Below are positions 9,445 to 18,419 of a stretch of DNA of 64,000 bases, piece after piece (the first letter of the stretch is position 1; the number at the start of each line of letters is the position of its first letter). The notes under the pieces were generated by a model that saw only the letters and a program-made list of their open reading frames with translations, had not been told where the DNA came from and did not search any database. This stretch comes from Natrinema zhouii (lineage in GTDB: Archaea; Halobacteriota; Halobacteria; Halobacteriales; Natrialbaceae): NCBI RefSeq assembly GCF_013456555.2, contig NZ_CP084884.1, forward strand, positions 1-64,000, given 5' to 3'. The position numbers were made by a program, and so were the translations under genes.

Positions 9445-10002
9445 ATGAGCTGGACAGATCAACACCAGACGGAAGACGCAGAGGACGACGACCAGACCCT
9501 GAGCGAGGAATTTGACGACTGGGTTCGAGAAGGAACAGCGCCAGGCGAGGAAGCTGAGCCCGAGGCAGACCAAGCTGATACCACAGCGGACGGAGCCGAG
9601 AGTTCAGCCGAGAATAGTGAGGTAAGCAGTGAGGGTGAGCAGGCCAAGGTTGCATCGATGAGTTCGAGTACTGTCTCGAGGCAGGGGGCAGATGACCCGC
9701 TGATGATGGACCAGTGCCCGCGGTGTGACGGTCGCGAGTTCGTCTCGAAGAAGCTCGTGTACGAGGAGTTCCACTACAGCGAAGCGGGTGAACTCGAGGG
9801 GCACCAGAACAAAGTTCGGGCAGAGTTCGAGTACACGTGTCTGGAGTGCCAGGAACGGTTCCACGAATTGCCGAGAGGTGTGCGATCGTACTACTCGGAA
9901 GTGGCGGTGCTGCGGCAGGATCTGCGGCGAGCGATACGGGTACAGCTACGAGCATGGGGCAGTTCGATGAGATCCTGGATCCGGAAACCGTACAGAAGGT
10001 AG
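9445..10002 (+). CDS. Acidic protein with C-terminal zinc ribbon
   Basis: 185 aa. The first 90 residues are a disordered, Glu/Asp/Ala/Ser-rich tail typical of haloarchaeal plasmid proteins. The second half has two CxxC knuckles, CPRC (about residue 92) and CLEC (about residue 133), about 40 residues apart, which is the geometry of a TFIIS/RPB9-like zinc ribbon. The last 30 residues are basic, with many Arg, which suggests nucleic acid contact. Its role is unknown; it may be a replication or transcription accessory factor of the plasmid. It starts immediately after the polypurine tract and shares its purine-rich plus strand. Confidence 0.6.
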   Translation: MSWTDQHQTEDAEDDDQTLSEEFDDWVREGTAPGEEAEPEADQADTTADGAESSAENSEVSSEGEQAKVASMSSSTVSRQGADDPLMMDQCPRCDGREFVSKKLVYEEFHYSEAGELEGHQNKVRAEFEYTCLECQERFHELPRGVRSYYSEVAVLRQDLRRAIRVQLRAWGSSMRSWIRKPYRR

Positions 10003-10315
10003 GGAGTCGGTGCGGTTTGAGTGAGTGGGAGGATGGGAGTGGTGAGATGAGGTAAGTATGGAGGGAGGGACGACGGGCGGACCGCCCCGCACAGTACCGC
10101 CCTCCCACGATCACCCGCCCACCTCCAGGTTCCAGGCTGCTCGCTCGCTCTCTTCGAGCTCGCTGTGCTGCCGGGCTTCCCCCAGTGCAGGGTGCCATAA
10201 GTTCTTCTCAAAGATTGGTTTCACCCCATGCTCCAGTGAATCATCTGGTATGTAGGTGGGCGAACCTAACAAGGGTGTTTCTATCAGCCATCGGTAATAT
10301 GCCGGCTAACCAGCA
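10003..10315. other. Intergenic region with a short plasmid repeat
   Basis: No gene is recognised. The 18-mer TCGCTGTGCTGCCGGGCT at 10160-10177 recurs at 12460-12477 in the next large gap, within similar Ser/Cys-codon-like low-complexity sequence. The meaning is unknown. Confidence 0.4.
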
Positions 10316-11683
10316 TCACGTAAGCCGTTCGCTCACCTCACGTGCCGCTCGTTTGCCTGATTGAATGGCTCCGTCCATGTAGCCACACCACTGTGTCGCC
10401 GTTTCCGTCCCGGCCCAATAGATCCGCCCGACAGGTTCGCGGAGTACCTCGCCATATCCGGTCATCGTTCCCGGCGTCATGTTGCCAGCGTAACAGCCTG
10501 CCGACCACGGCTCATTCGTCCATGCTTGGTCCACGTACTCGAGTGGTTCAGCGGCCTGGACTCCAAAATACCGCGTGAAGTCCTCCAGCACGTTCTCACG
10601 ACGCTCAGAAGCGTCTCGCTCACTCCACGTCCGCGCTTTGTTCGCTACGATGAAGCCGACTAAAGCCCCCATCGTACTGTCGGCGGGCGTATCATCGAAG
10701 ATGAACCCGACTACTCCGTCATCTACGAGCACGAAGCCCGAATAGCCGTCGTTGCGCCAGAACGGCGCCTCGTAGGTCGCGACGCACTTGATTGCCGATC
10801 CCATCGGCATCCGCTGGGTGAGCGCATCCCGTCGGGCCGGAAGCGGGGGGTCGTACGTGATCCGTCCAGCGAGTGTCGGTGGGATAGCCACGATCACGTA
10901 CGACCCGGCGTACGTCCCGCCATCAGCGTCAACGGCCACACCGTTGTCGTCTTGGGTGATGGCTCTGACGGGGGCTTCAAGGTAGACGGCCTCGCCCAAT
11001 TCGTCGGCCAACAGTTGGGACAGTTGCTGGGCGCCATCCACGATGCGGCGTTCCTGTGCACCCCCTTCCACGCTAGTGATCGGTTCGACACCACCGGCGG
11101 CGTGGATATAAAAGAGGAAGTACAGGAACGACATGTCAGCTGGCTCCGTGGTGAATAGTGCCCGTAGAACCGTATCGAAGGCCGCTCGGGCGGCCTCTGT
11201 CTCGAGAGTTTCGGCTTTCCATGATTCGATGGTGATCGCGTCCCACTCCTCGGCGTTAGGCGCGTTGTACGGGGCGTCAAGCGGAATTTGCTCTCGGAGG
11301 GTCTCAATCTGCCCGAATGCGTCCATCAGCTCCGACAGGGATTCCGCCGGAAGCGCTTGAAGCGCCTCATCGTGTTCACTGACAGTCCCCTCTACTGCGA
11401 GTTGGCCGTTCCCGTCGTCGTATTGGCGGGCTGTTTCGAGGTTGAATTCCTCGATCAGTTCCTGCACGTGGTCCTGCGTGGGACCGATCCACTGTCCGCC
11501 AAGGTCGATGCGTTCGCCGTCGGCCAGTGTGTAATCGAGTGTTCGACCACCAACACGGTCGCGGGCTTCGAGGACCGTGACGTTGTGATCTTCGCTCATC
11601 AGCTTCCGAGCCGCTGTGAGTCCTGCGAGTCCAGCACCGACGATGACAGCGCCGGCGCAGTCTTGGTTGCCCTGGGCAGTCAT
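10316..11683 (-). CDS. Flavin monoamine oxidase family protein
   Basis: 455-aa FAD-dependent amine oxidase. The N-terminal dinucleotide-binding fold is explicit (VIVGAGLAGLTAARKL, then an acidic-ended strand VTVLEARDRVGGRT and IDLGGQWIGP), and the C-terminal FAD signature WAGTETATQWCGYMDGAIQSG is intact. The family oxidises primary or secondary amines to imines/aldehydes with release of H2O2. Length and both FAD blocks match complete members. The start at 11683 (MTAQGNQDC, just before the Rossmann strand) is preferred; the frame stays open 21 codons further upstream, but that stretch is not like the family. It is a single gene with large non-coding gaps on both sides, so the substrate cannot be inferred from neighbours. 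Confidence 0.88.
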   Translation of the reverse strand: MTAQGNQDCAGAVIVGAGLAGLTAARKLMSEDHNVTVLEARDRVGGRTLDYTLADGERIDLGGQWIGPTQDHVQELIEEFNLETARQYDDGNGQLAVEGTVSEHDEALQALPAESLSELMDAFGQIETLREQIPLDAPYNAPNAEEWDAITIESWKAETLETEAARAAFDTVLRALFTTEPADMSFLYFLFYIHAAGGVEPITSVEGGAQERRIVDGAQQLSQLLADELGEAVYLEAPVRAITQDDNGVAVDADGGTYAGSYVIVAIPPTLAGRITYDPPLPARRDALTQRMPMGSAIKCVATYEAPFWRNDGYSGFVLVDDGVVGFIFDDTPADSTMGALVGFIVANKARTWSERDASERRENVLEDFTRYFGVQAAEPLEYVDQAWTNEPWSAGCYAGNMTPGTMTGYGEVLREPVGRIYWAGTETATQWCGYMDGAIQSGKRAAREVSERLT

Positions 11684-12731
11684 CTTACGGTTCCCATTGT
11701 GGGTGTGGACATAATTTGCCGAGGTTGTCAATTGATACCATTCCACAAGGAGCGTTCGACGTAACCAGTATTAAATCAGTATCGTGTTCAGGCGCCCGTT
11801 GTACTGAACTCTGTATTCAGCTCGCTGTTCTTGACAATTATCGGTGAGTTCGATTGCTGCTCCGTTACCTACTTCGCCTGTACGTAACACTCGTCGGGTC
11901 AACGCAACTGGTACGCGAACTGTTCTATGACACCCTTCCAGTGTGTCAGGTTGGCTCCTCTCGGTCGGTGGTCGTGGGTCTCGATCGAGATGGAGACCAG
12001 GTGGTGAACGGACCACTCGAGAAGGCAGTATACGCGGGATGGGAGGACATTGGTACGTTGGTGGAGACGAAGACGATGTTGCGGGAGTGCGGATAGACGT
12101 GTGAATTGCTCGGAGCGCATAGGGCAGAGTGGGGTTGATGTGAAGGTGACGCTCGAGGATAGGAGATGGCTCGAGAAGAGAGGAAGAGAGGAGTACACTC
12201 CCACCGAAAACCCTCGGCCGCTCGGCATCCCGCGCCTCGCTGCGCGCCTCACTCCCTCGCTGTGCTCGGTCGTTGCGGTGCTTACGTCGGCGGGGGACGA
12301 CCGAGACGTCCTCGCCCTTTCGAAGCCCACCAGGCTGAGCTGAAGGCGGGGATGCTGTAGCTGCCCCTCGACTGGTGTGTGGTTACGGCACGCCCCGCTC
12401 GCCTTCCCTCCCTCTGCATCGCTCGCGACCGACCATTCCGGGCTGCTCGCTCCCGGTGGTCGCTGTGCTGCCGGGCTCTGGTTTCGACGCCAGCGGGTAA
12501 CCGCGAGGGGTTGTGCGGCGTAGCTGCTCACCCCCCACGGTTACTCCGCTGGACGCTCGCATCGGTCGTCTCGGCGCGCGGTGCTGGCTGGTGAGGGTGA
12601 GTGTCCCGCTCTACTCGCGCCTCAGGGGACCTGAAGGCGCGAGCGAGAGCGGTTGCAGGAGACGAGCACAGTTGGGACTCAGAGAAGTTGAAGGTGAAGA
12701 CGCGTTGGAAAGCGCCTTCGGGTTAATTGCA
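11684..12731. other. Gap of about 1 kb without a supported gene
   Basis: Several frames are open on both strands but none looks like a protein family. 12050-12200 is again purine-biased, whereas 12200-12660 is rich in CGCTCG/CCTCGC words, giving arginine- or serine-rich nonsense translations. It includes the second copy of the 18-mer found at 10160. Confidence 0.5.
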
Positions 12732-13613
12732 ATGAGTTCTACGAACTTCCGAGATGATAAAACTTCGGCTGAATCGAGTGTCAACCAGGATGCGGCGGCG
12801 GAGAAGACGGACGTAGGCGTGGCGGTGGAAGACGAGTTCGTGGAGTATGCCGTGGACGAGACGCCGGAGTTCGCGGCGTCGGTCGATCAGGAGATCAACA
12901 CGAAAGTCGAGACGAACCATCCGGAGACGGTGGTTGGACGCGAGGAGAACGAGTTCGGACACCTGCCACTGGCACAGGAAGAGCGGATTCGGGCTCGAGA
13001 GGAGGAGCTCGAGTTGATCAGCGCAAAAGCGACGTTCGGAACGCAGGAGGGACGAGAGAAGCGGACGCGAGAGGTCGTGGTCGAGCAGCGCCGAGAGCGG
13101 CGGGTCGAACGGGTGGACCCCCGTTCGGAGCTGGAGCAAGAGCAGTTGGCGGAGGTCAACACACAATCGGTGCGAATCACGGAGACGGTGCGTGGGGGTC
13201 CAAGCCGGGCGGCAGTGAGCCGTGGACTGGCGGAGAAGGTGACCGACGGGACGTCGCTGATCGACGCAACCCTCGCGGAGATGGATGAAGTGAAGGCCGA
13301 GTCGGGCACGATCGTCGATATCGCAGACGTGCCGGAGGTGGAGGCAGGCGAGGTAGACGTGGAAGGCGAGATCATCAAATTGTGGGAGCCCTCGAAGTCG
13401 TCGATCAGCCAGGTTGGGCTGATCGCAGATGAGACCGAGAAGATGAAGGTCACGATCTGGGAGAACTCCTACCAGCCAACAGTGAGCGAGGGAGAGACGG
13501 TGCGAATCAGGAACGCGGCGAAGAACTGGCACAACGAGCGATGCAATCTGGCCGTGACCGGCTGGAGCCGCCTCGAGTTCCCCGAACGCGGGCGGTGGTG
13601 GACCCAGGAATAG
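12732..13613 (+). CDS. OB-fold (RPA-like) single-stranded DNA-binding protein candidate
   Basis: 293 aa, starting at MSSTNFRDDKTS; the frame is open further upstream but that part is non-family-like. The first 190 residues are acidic and then strongly charged and helical (REKRTREVVVEQRRERRVER). The C-terminal 90 residues fit an OB fold of the RPA/aspartyl-tRNA type: VDVEGEIIKLWEPSK, IADETEKMKVTIWENS, GETVRIRNAAKNWHNERCNLAV. This strand pattern is shared by haloarchaeal RPA-family proteins, which bind ssDNA during replication and repair. On a plasmid with its own primase pair a dedicated ssDNA-binding protein is plausible. The fold assignment is moderate and the function inferred. Confidence 0.65.
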   Translation: MSSTNFRDDKTSAESSVNQDAAAEKTDVGVAVEDEFVEYAVDETPEFAASVDQEINTKVETNHPETVVGREENEFGHLPLAQEERIRAREEELELISAKATFGTQEGREKRTREVVVEQRRERRVERVDPRSELEQEQLAEVNTQSVRITETVRGGPSRAAVSRGLAEKVTDGTSLIDATLAEMDEVKAESGTIVDIADVPEVEAGEVDVEGEIIKLWEPSKSSISQVGLIADETEKMKVTIWENSYQPTVSEGETVRIRNAAKNWHNERCNLAVTGWSRLEFPERGRWWTQE

Positions 13614-13617
13614 CATA

Positions 13618-13633
13618 GCTTTCCCTCTTTTTT
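13618..13633 (+). terminator. Poly-T terminator after the OB-fold gene
   Basis: A pyrimidine stretch ending in six T residues lies within 20 bp of the stop codon, typical of archaeal intrinsic termination. Confidence 0.45.
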
Positions 13634-13943
13634 GTGTGTCCGACCACACGCTCGCTTCGCTCGCGTCCTCCCCACCCTCCTCGCTTTGCTCCCTGTGGTC
13701 GCATCGCTCGTCCCTCGCACGTTCTGCGCGCTTCACGCGCATTCATCGCGCGCCACCGCTGCCACGGCTCAGAGAGCATCACAGAGCCGTCCAGTCGCCG
13801 CATCTACAGCAGCAGAGAAGGCAGAGACGAGACTGCTCGAGTGACTGCTCAGTTCGACGCGATTGTGGCGTTGTTCGCCCCTCACGAGAGGGCTCAGAGG
13901 TGACGGTGCCAGACAGCGAGCAAGAGTCGATTGTTGTTGAGTT
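13634..13943. other. Non-coding gap, pyrimidine- then mixed-sequence DNA
   Basis: No supported gene. The first 120 bp are rich in CTCGCT/CCTCGC words resembling those at 12200-12600; nothing else is recognised. Confidence 0.4.
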
Positions 13944-14105
13944 TGCTCTGTTGAATAGGGGTACGGCGTCGGGGGAGGTGTGCGACAGCCACGAACGAGA
14001 GGTCGAAGGATAATATCTTAGAAATCACGCTTCATTCTTGCCCCAAGCCAGATAGGTACGCTATCCACAGTTGCTAAACGAACCACAGGGTGTCATAGAA
14101 AAGTT
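13944..14105. repeat. MITE-like repeat, copy A (left end and body)
   Basis: It begins TGCTCTGTTGAATAG and is recognisably homologous for about 160 bp to copy B at 20937-21135: both have the TIR, then GTACGG.GTCGGGG, CATTCTTGC, CACTAAACGA/GCTAAACGA-like words and a final AGAAAAG. The right TIR seen in copy B is missing here. The nearest matching right end is ATTCAACAGGGCA at 15447-15459, beyond the methyltransferase gene. Confidence 0.55.
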
Positions 14106-14200
14106 TCCATACCCTCTCTCTGTGACTATCCGACAAACGGTAAGTACAGACGAAGCAGATATCACGACTGCACCAAGCGCCCGCACTCATCCTCTGACAG

Positions 14201-14920
14201 TTATCCGGATTGACTTGACTTCTTGGCCTTGAGGAAGTTATCGCGGAGGTATTCCAACTCGTCGAACCCATAACTTCTTAGAAGATCCTCGACTTCGTGC
14301 TTACTACTTCCAAGACGTTCTAATGGCTGGTCGTGGGTTACAAGGTATGCCAGCCGCGTCGTTAGCGACGAGAAGGTCATTGAACCGCCACGGAGCAGAT
14401 TGATTTCTTCGCCCACGATGTCCGACATGATAACGGTTGGCGATGGGACACCATCATCTTTGATGATGCTATCGAGCGTTCGAACGGGTGTTTCTATCCC
14501 CTGCCCCGAATGGCGAACTTCGCCCATCCCACCTGGCGTATCGTGTTGAGTATCGAACGCTATCGCCCCATCTGAATTTGAGATAGCACAATCCATAACG
14601 AGGGCGTCAATCTCATTTAACTCAAGGTTCGTCTCTAGACTCCTCCGTGTCTGGGGGTGAGGCTCGAAACAGACGATATCTATCTCAGGGTGCCTTCGAC
14701 CGATTACACAGCTGTTGATGCCAATATGAGCACCAATATCGAAGAAGACATCGTCCCCGTGCATTTCGGAAAACATGTCCTCAAACATCTCATCATAGAT
14801 TCCGACATCGTCGGGAAGAAATCGGCGTTCTCTTTCTGACGCCACACGAAACTGCACGTCGACACCGCTGATCGTAGTCTGTACGGGTTCATCGGACGGC
14901 TGCTCTTCATCTCGGTCCAT
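14201..14920 (-). CDS. FkbM family methyltransferase
   Basis: 239 aa with a Rossmann-type SAM-binding block VFFDIGAHIGINSC (about residues 57-70) and a following acidic strand end IVCFEPHPQ, the arrangement of FkbM-type O-methyltransferases, which often methylate sugars or lipids. The block that in many members reads DVEGxE is here MSDIVGEEINLLRGG (about 164-178), so the catalytic-side motif is partly altered. It lies between sequences resembling MITE ends (13944 and 15447), suggesting it may have moved as cargo. There is no glycosylation cluster next to it. The substrate is unknown. Confidence 0.75.
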   Translation of the reverse strand: MDRDEEQPSDEPVQTTISGVDVQFRVASERERRFLPDDVGIYDEMFEDMFSEMHGDDVFFDIGAHIGINSCVIGRRHPEIDIVCFEPHPQTRRSLETNLELNEIDALVMDCAISNSDGAIAFDTQHDTPGGMGEVRHSGQGIETPVRTLDSIIKDDGVPSPTVIMSDIVGEEINLLRGGSMTFSSLTTRLAYLVTHDQPLERLGSSKHEVEDLLRSYGFDELEYLRDNFLKAKKSSQSG

Positions 14921-15054
14921 GATTGTGATAAGCAGATCTTAGAGGATACGCAAAATAACAATACAGCTTTGACACCATTACATGATAACTTCGTACCTGT
15001 AGTTATCGCTCAGTACAGGTAAAGAAGTGAACAGTATATTCAAAAATGATAGCG

Positions 15055-15489
15055 TCACGAATCCGGTTCGAGAGCCTGAACGCTTACCGAGATAAAGTAG
15101 ACGAACATGAACAAGAAGAATCCGACAATGAGCGGAATGAGCCGCTGATCAATGACGGCGAGTTCCAATATTGCCGATACAGCGATCCCGCTTATGAAAA
15201 CCAGTATCACGAACCCACCAACCGCATAGTAGAACCGGAGATCAGATTCAAAGTAGCTTTGAATTCCCATTACGCTCTGTTGGCGACCGGAAACGAAAAG
15301 TACAGCGAAGTTCGCACAGTCTGCAAGTGTAATGAATGTATAATTCACTCCAGGTTCGGCGAAAAGAACATCATACGGATCATTCGATGACACCCTCGAA
15401 CCGGCCTCTGCTGCAGCTTTCACCGTTTGAATGAGTATAAGAATACATTCAACAGGGCACAACATTCTACTTTCACAGCGCGGAGACAT
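15055..15489 (-). CDS. Small membrane protein, hypothetical
   Basis: Up to 144 aa with two clear C-terminal transmembrane helices (AVGGFVILVFISGIAVSAIL and IPLIVGFFLFMFVYFISVSV). The long form would run across the MITE-like end at 15447-15459, so a shorter start at 15270 (MGIQSYFESD, 71 aa) is possible. No family is recognised. It lies downstream of the methyltransferase on the opposite side of a short gap. Confidence 0.4.
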   Translation of the reverse strand: MSPRCESRMLCPVECILILIQTVKAAAEAGSRVSSNDPYDVLFAEPGVNYTFITLADCANFAVLFVSGRQQSVMGIQSYFESDLRFYYAVGGFVILVFISGIAVSAILELAVIDQRLIPLIVGFFLFMFVYFISVSVQALEPDS

Positions 15490-15542
15490 CCAATTCTCCG
15501 TGAAAAGAAGTCAAATGCAGCATCGTTGAATACTCTCGTAAT

Positions 15543-15818
15543 ATGGATGACCTCACCGGCTTCCAACGAGACCTCCTGTACGTGATCGCAGGTGCCGACC
15601 GCCCGTCCGGCCAAGATGTCAAGGAGGAGATAGAGAAATACTATGAGAGCGAAATCAATCACGGCCGACTGTACCCAAACCTCGATACGCTTGTCAACAA
15701 GGAGTTAGTCGAGAAGGGCGAACTCGATCGACGGACGAACTATTACGTGATTAGCGACGCAGGAGAGCAAGCGATCCAGGATAGACGAGAGTGGGAAGAT
15801 CAGTACGTCGAGTTGTAG
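15543..15818 (+). CDS. PadR family transcriptional regulator
   Basis: 91-aa winged-helix protein matching short haloarchaeal PadR regulators: LTGFQRDLLYVIAG, then SGQDVKEEIEKYY, GRLYPNLDTLVNKELVEKG and the wing DRRTNYYVISDAGEQAI. PadR proteins repress nearby promoters, usually in response to small ligands. It is followed by a small conserved hypothetical gene on the same strand. Confidence 0.88.
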   Translation: MDDLTGFQRDLLYVIAGADRPSGQDVKEEIEKYYESEINHGRLYPNLDTLVNKELVEKGELDRRTNYYVISDAGEQAIQDRREWEDQYVEL

Positions 15819-15928
15819 TGCATCCATATTCGTTCGTTCGAGAGCGTTGGAAATTCCGACCGTTTTGCTAATGAGAAGGCTTATACTGGCAAAGTTGAGT
15901 CTCCCACTGTATGCCAAGTGAGACTACG

Positions 15929-16216
15929 ATGACAAATATCGTTACAGTAATCGGTCGTGGAGTGCCATCCAACTACGAAATTAGCGTCGATGGTGATATC
16001 GAACCAGTTGAGGCTGACTCGCTCGAGGAGACTACAGTGGTCTCGGAACATGCTGTCGAGGGGACGATCGAAACTGGCGTCCATCGGTTCCAGTTTTCTG
16101 GGGAGCTAGCGAATGTCCATGTTCTCGATTGGAACGGAACTCCAGCATCTGAATCACCGAGCACACCGGAAGTCCACATCGATTACGGCGTCCCCGGCCG
16201 AAAGAACAACGGCTAG
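15929..16216 (+). CDS. Conserved hypothetical small protein
   Basis: About 95 aa from MTNIVTVIGRGVPS; an upstream ATG at 15911 would add six residues. It is acidic and rich in short beta strands (YEISVDGDIE, VHRFQFSGELANVHVLDWNG), with no membrane helix and no recognised domain. It lies about 110 bp downstream of the PadR gene. It reads as a genuine, soluble haloarchaeal protein; the function is not recognised. Confidence 0.6.
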   Translation: MTNIVTVIGRGVPSNYEISVDGDIEPVEADSLEETTVVSEHAVEGTIETGVHRFQFSGELANVHVLDWNGTPASESPSTPEVHIDYGVPGRKNNG

Positions 16217-16266
16217 ACTGCCAACGCGATCTCGGTTCACTAAATTTCTACAATCGCGGTCGTGGA

Positions 16267-16435
16267 TCAGCTGTTATCGTTGGCTTCGAACTCGAACTGG
16301 TCGTCTTCAGCGACAGCGTTGAGAACGAGACTCGTATTTGACTGGTTGATGTCTGGATTGATGGATTGCCAGCCTACCGAGGCATGGAGCACGATCACCG
16401 GTACGTTGTCCACAACGAGGATATGTCTCCGAAGA
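16267..16435 (-). pseudogene. C-terminal fragment of a hypothetical gene cut by an ISH8-type element
   Basis: The minus strand encodes about 55 native-looking residues ending INPDINQSNTSLVLNAVAED and a stop at 16267. The frame then runs into the IS inverted repeat at 16436, so the N-terminus has been removed or separated by the insertion. The family is not recognised. Confidence 0.4.
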
Positions 16436-17838
16436 CATCCGTCTTTAGTTAGGAGACGAATCGCGTGACAGCGGTGGCTTATCGAGGTATGTTTGCGGAA
16501 GGAACGAGGAGGCGGCAAGTGTGCAACAAGACGCCTCCTCATCTCGAATTATGCGTCGGCTCACTACACTGTTTCCCTCCGAGTTCCTCGAAGAGCACGC
16601 CGAGGAACTCGGCGTGGTCGAACGCGACCGCAAGCTCCAGATTCCTGCCTTCGTCTGGGCATTCGTGTTCGGCTTCGCCGCAGGCGAGAGCCGAACACTC
16701 ACTGGGTTCAGACGGAGCTACAACGCTACAGCGGATGAAACGATCTCTCCTGGCGGATTCTATCAGCGACTGACGCCCTCGCTCGCGGAGTATCTCCGCG
16801 ACCTCGTCGAGGTCGCGCTCGACGAGGTCGCTGTCCCGGATACAGTTGATGCAGATTTCGACCGGTTCCGTGACGTGATGGTCGCTGACGGGACGATCCT
16901 GCGGTTACATCGGTTTCTCGCTGATGCGTACGAACCACGGAAAGGGGAGCAGGGTGGAGCGCGGCTCCACCTGCTCCACAACGTCACCGATCAGACGATC
17001 GACCGGTTCAGCGTCACTGACGAAAAAGCACACGACGGCACAGAGTTTGACACAGGTCCGTGGCTCAAAGACCGGTTAGTACTGTTCGATCAAGCGTACT
17101 TCAAGTACCGCCGTTTCGCACTGATCGACGAGAATGACGGCTACTTCGTGAGTCGGCTCAAATCAAACGTGAATCCGGAGATAACCGGAGAATTACGGGA
17201 ATGGCGTGGCGACGCCATTCCCTTGGAGGGTGAGAAGATCCACGACGTGGTTGATGACCTCTATCGGCAGTATATCGATGTTGAGGTCGAAGCAGAATTC
17301 CAGCGCAGAGAGTATACAGGGACGCAGTCGTGGGACACGAAGACGTTCCGTGTCGTCGGCATCCGCAACGAGGACGCCGACGACTATCATCTATATATCA
17401 CGAATCTCCCGCGAGAAGAGTTCTTACCAGCAGATCTAGCGACGATCTACCGCTGCAGATGGGAGGTTGAGTTGTTATTCCGCGAACTCAAGACACAATA
17501 CTCGTTGGACGAGTTTACCACGAGCAAGAAGCACGTCGTTGAGATACTGCTGTACGCGGCGTTGCTGTCACTGCTGGTTAGCCGTGATCTGTTGGATCTG
17601 GTCACCGAGCAGGCAGATGATGAGCTCGTGTTCCCACCAGAACGCTGGGCGGCGACCTTCCGGTCGCACGCCCAGCTCATCCTTCACGAACTCGGTGAAT
17701 ACCTCGGCTACTCTCCGCCACCGTTGCTGGAACGGTTGATCGACGACGCTCAAAAGATACACCAATAACGACCGATACTCCAAGAGAGGCTCGCTACCGC
17801 TACACAATCGAGGACTGGGGCCTAACTAAAGACCAATG
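16436..17838 (+). mobile_element. ISH8-type IS4-family insertion sequence, copy 1
   Basis: 1403 bp bounded by imperfect inverted repeats: left CATCCGTCTTTAGTTAGG at 16436-16453 and right CCTAACTAAAGACCAATG at 17821-17838. It contains one intact transposase gene. The 10-bp flanks (TCTCCGAAGA and GTTGCGGTTT) do not match, so this copy probably arose by, or later took part in, recombination with another copy. Confidence 0.88.
16521..17768 (+). CDS. ISH8-type IS4-family transposase
   Basis: 415 aa and intact. DDE catalytic regions are visible: MVADGTILRLHRFL (first Asp), RLVLFDQAYFKYRRFALIDE (second Asp) and CRWEVELLFRELKTQYSLDE (the YREK-like block with the Glu). It is nearly identical to the truncated copy at 52949-54087 and more diverged from the copy at 40144-41544, implying at least two separate arrivals. 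It could act in trans on the broken copies. Confidence 0.92.
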   Translation: MQQDASSSRIMRRLTTLFPSEFLEEHAEELGVVERDRKLQIPAFVWAFVFGFAAGESRTLTGFRRSYNATADETISPGGFYQRLTPSLAEYLRDLVEVALDEVAVPDTVDADFDRFRDVMVADGTILRLHRFLADAYEPRKGEQGGARLHLLHNVTDQTIDRFSVTDEKAHDGTEFDTGPWLKDRLVLFDQAYFKYRRFALIDENDGYFVSRLKSNVNPEITGELREWRGDAIPLEGEKIHDVVDDLYRQYIDVEVEAEFQRREYTGTQSWDTKTFRVVGIRNEDADDYHLYITNLPREEFLPADLATIYRCRWEVELLFRELKTQYSLDEFTTSKKHVVEILLYAALLSLLVSRDLLDLVTEQADDELVFPPERWAATFRSHAQLILHELGEYLGYSPPPLLERLIDDAQKIHQ

Positions 17839-18032
17839 GTTGCGGTTTCATTATCCGTATTTATTTGGGTGTATCTGATGTCCCATTGTTCCCCATCGAA
17901 CGTCCCAACCAAGTGCCTATCTACAATATCGCCACCAGAGTAGTTTGCATAGATTCGTTCGCCGGCCTGTTCAAAATGGAAGACGGTATCTGCTCCCACT
18001 TCCCCGTCTTCGTCGTTCGCAACGCCAGCATT
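17839..18032 (-). pseudogene. Truncated fragment of a haloarchaeal acidic protein, fused to IS6 DNA
   Basis: The minus strand encodes about 65 residues (ENAGVANDEDGEVGADTVFH, YANYSGGDIVDRHLVGTFDG) resembling a protein often annotated in haloarchaea as N-acetylglutamate synthase-like. It is cut at its C-terminal side by the ISH8-type element and joined at its N-terminal side, in frame, to an IS6 transposase piece. It is not expected to be functional. Confidence 0.5.
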
Positions 18033-18224
18033 TTCGATGTGATTTCGCTCGCTATCGTTGAGCTGACCGCTCAGCTTCCGACGAGCAAGACCAGTCAGAT
18101 AGCCGCCAGCACCGACGAGAAACTCCGTTTCGCTGATATCATGTTTCTCCTCAAGCCGAGAGAGGAAGGCTGCCGTGGGGTCGGTCCCGTGGCGGCCGAA
18201 GACGTCGATTTCGAGCAGAGTTTT
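18033..18224 (-). pseudogene. IS6-family transposase fragment
   Basis: The minus strand encodes VFGRHGTDPTAAFLSRLEEK through LNDSERNHIE, homologous to the central DDE part of the IS6 transposase remnant at 29368-29919. Both termini are missing. The homology ends at the same codon (N-x-I-E-N) where the 29.4-kb remnant also breaks. Confidence 0.7.
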
Positions 18225-18419
18225 GACACGATGACATTCGATCGCTGGGATTTCCATTCGATCAGAGACTAGGGAAGTGGTTGTGGCCCCCATCGCCAGA
18301 AGATCCCCTCGCCGTTCGTCCAGCGGTCGACTGAAAATACACGAGAAATGATCAATCAGTAGAGAGAATGTTGCAGATATATTAACCGCCATACAAACAC
18401 TTATTGCCAATTATAATTT

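Noticed and set aside
8566..9573. Minus-strand frames through the polypurine tract
   Set aside because: The translations are low-complexity Ser/Pro/Leu/His strings generated by a pyrimidine strand, not proteins.
13632..14013. Overlapping plus-strand frames after the OB-fold gene
   Set aside because: Arg/Ser/Ala low-complexity translations in three frames at once with no conserved block.
17826..18410. A single 194-residue minus-strand gene
   Set aside because: It is an accidental in-frame fusion of an IS6 fragment with a truncated unrelated gene and uses IS DNA for its stop, so it was split into two pseudogene pieces.
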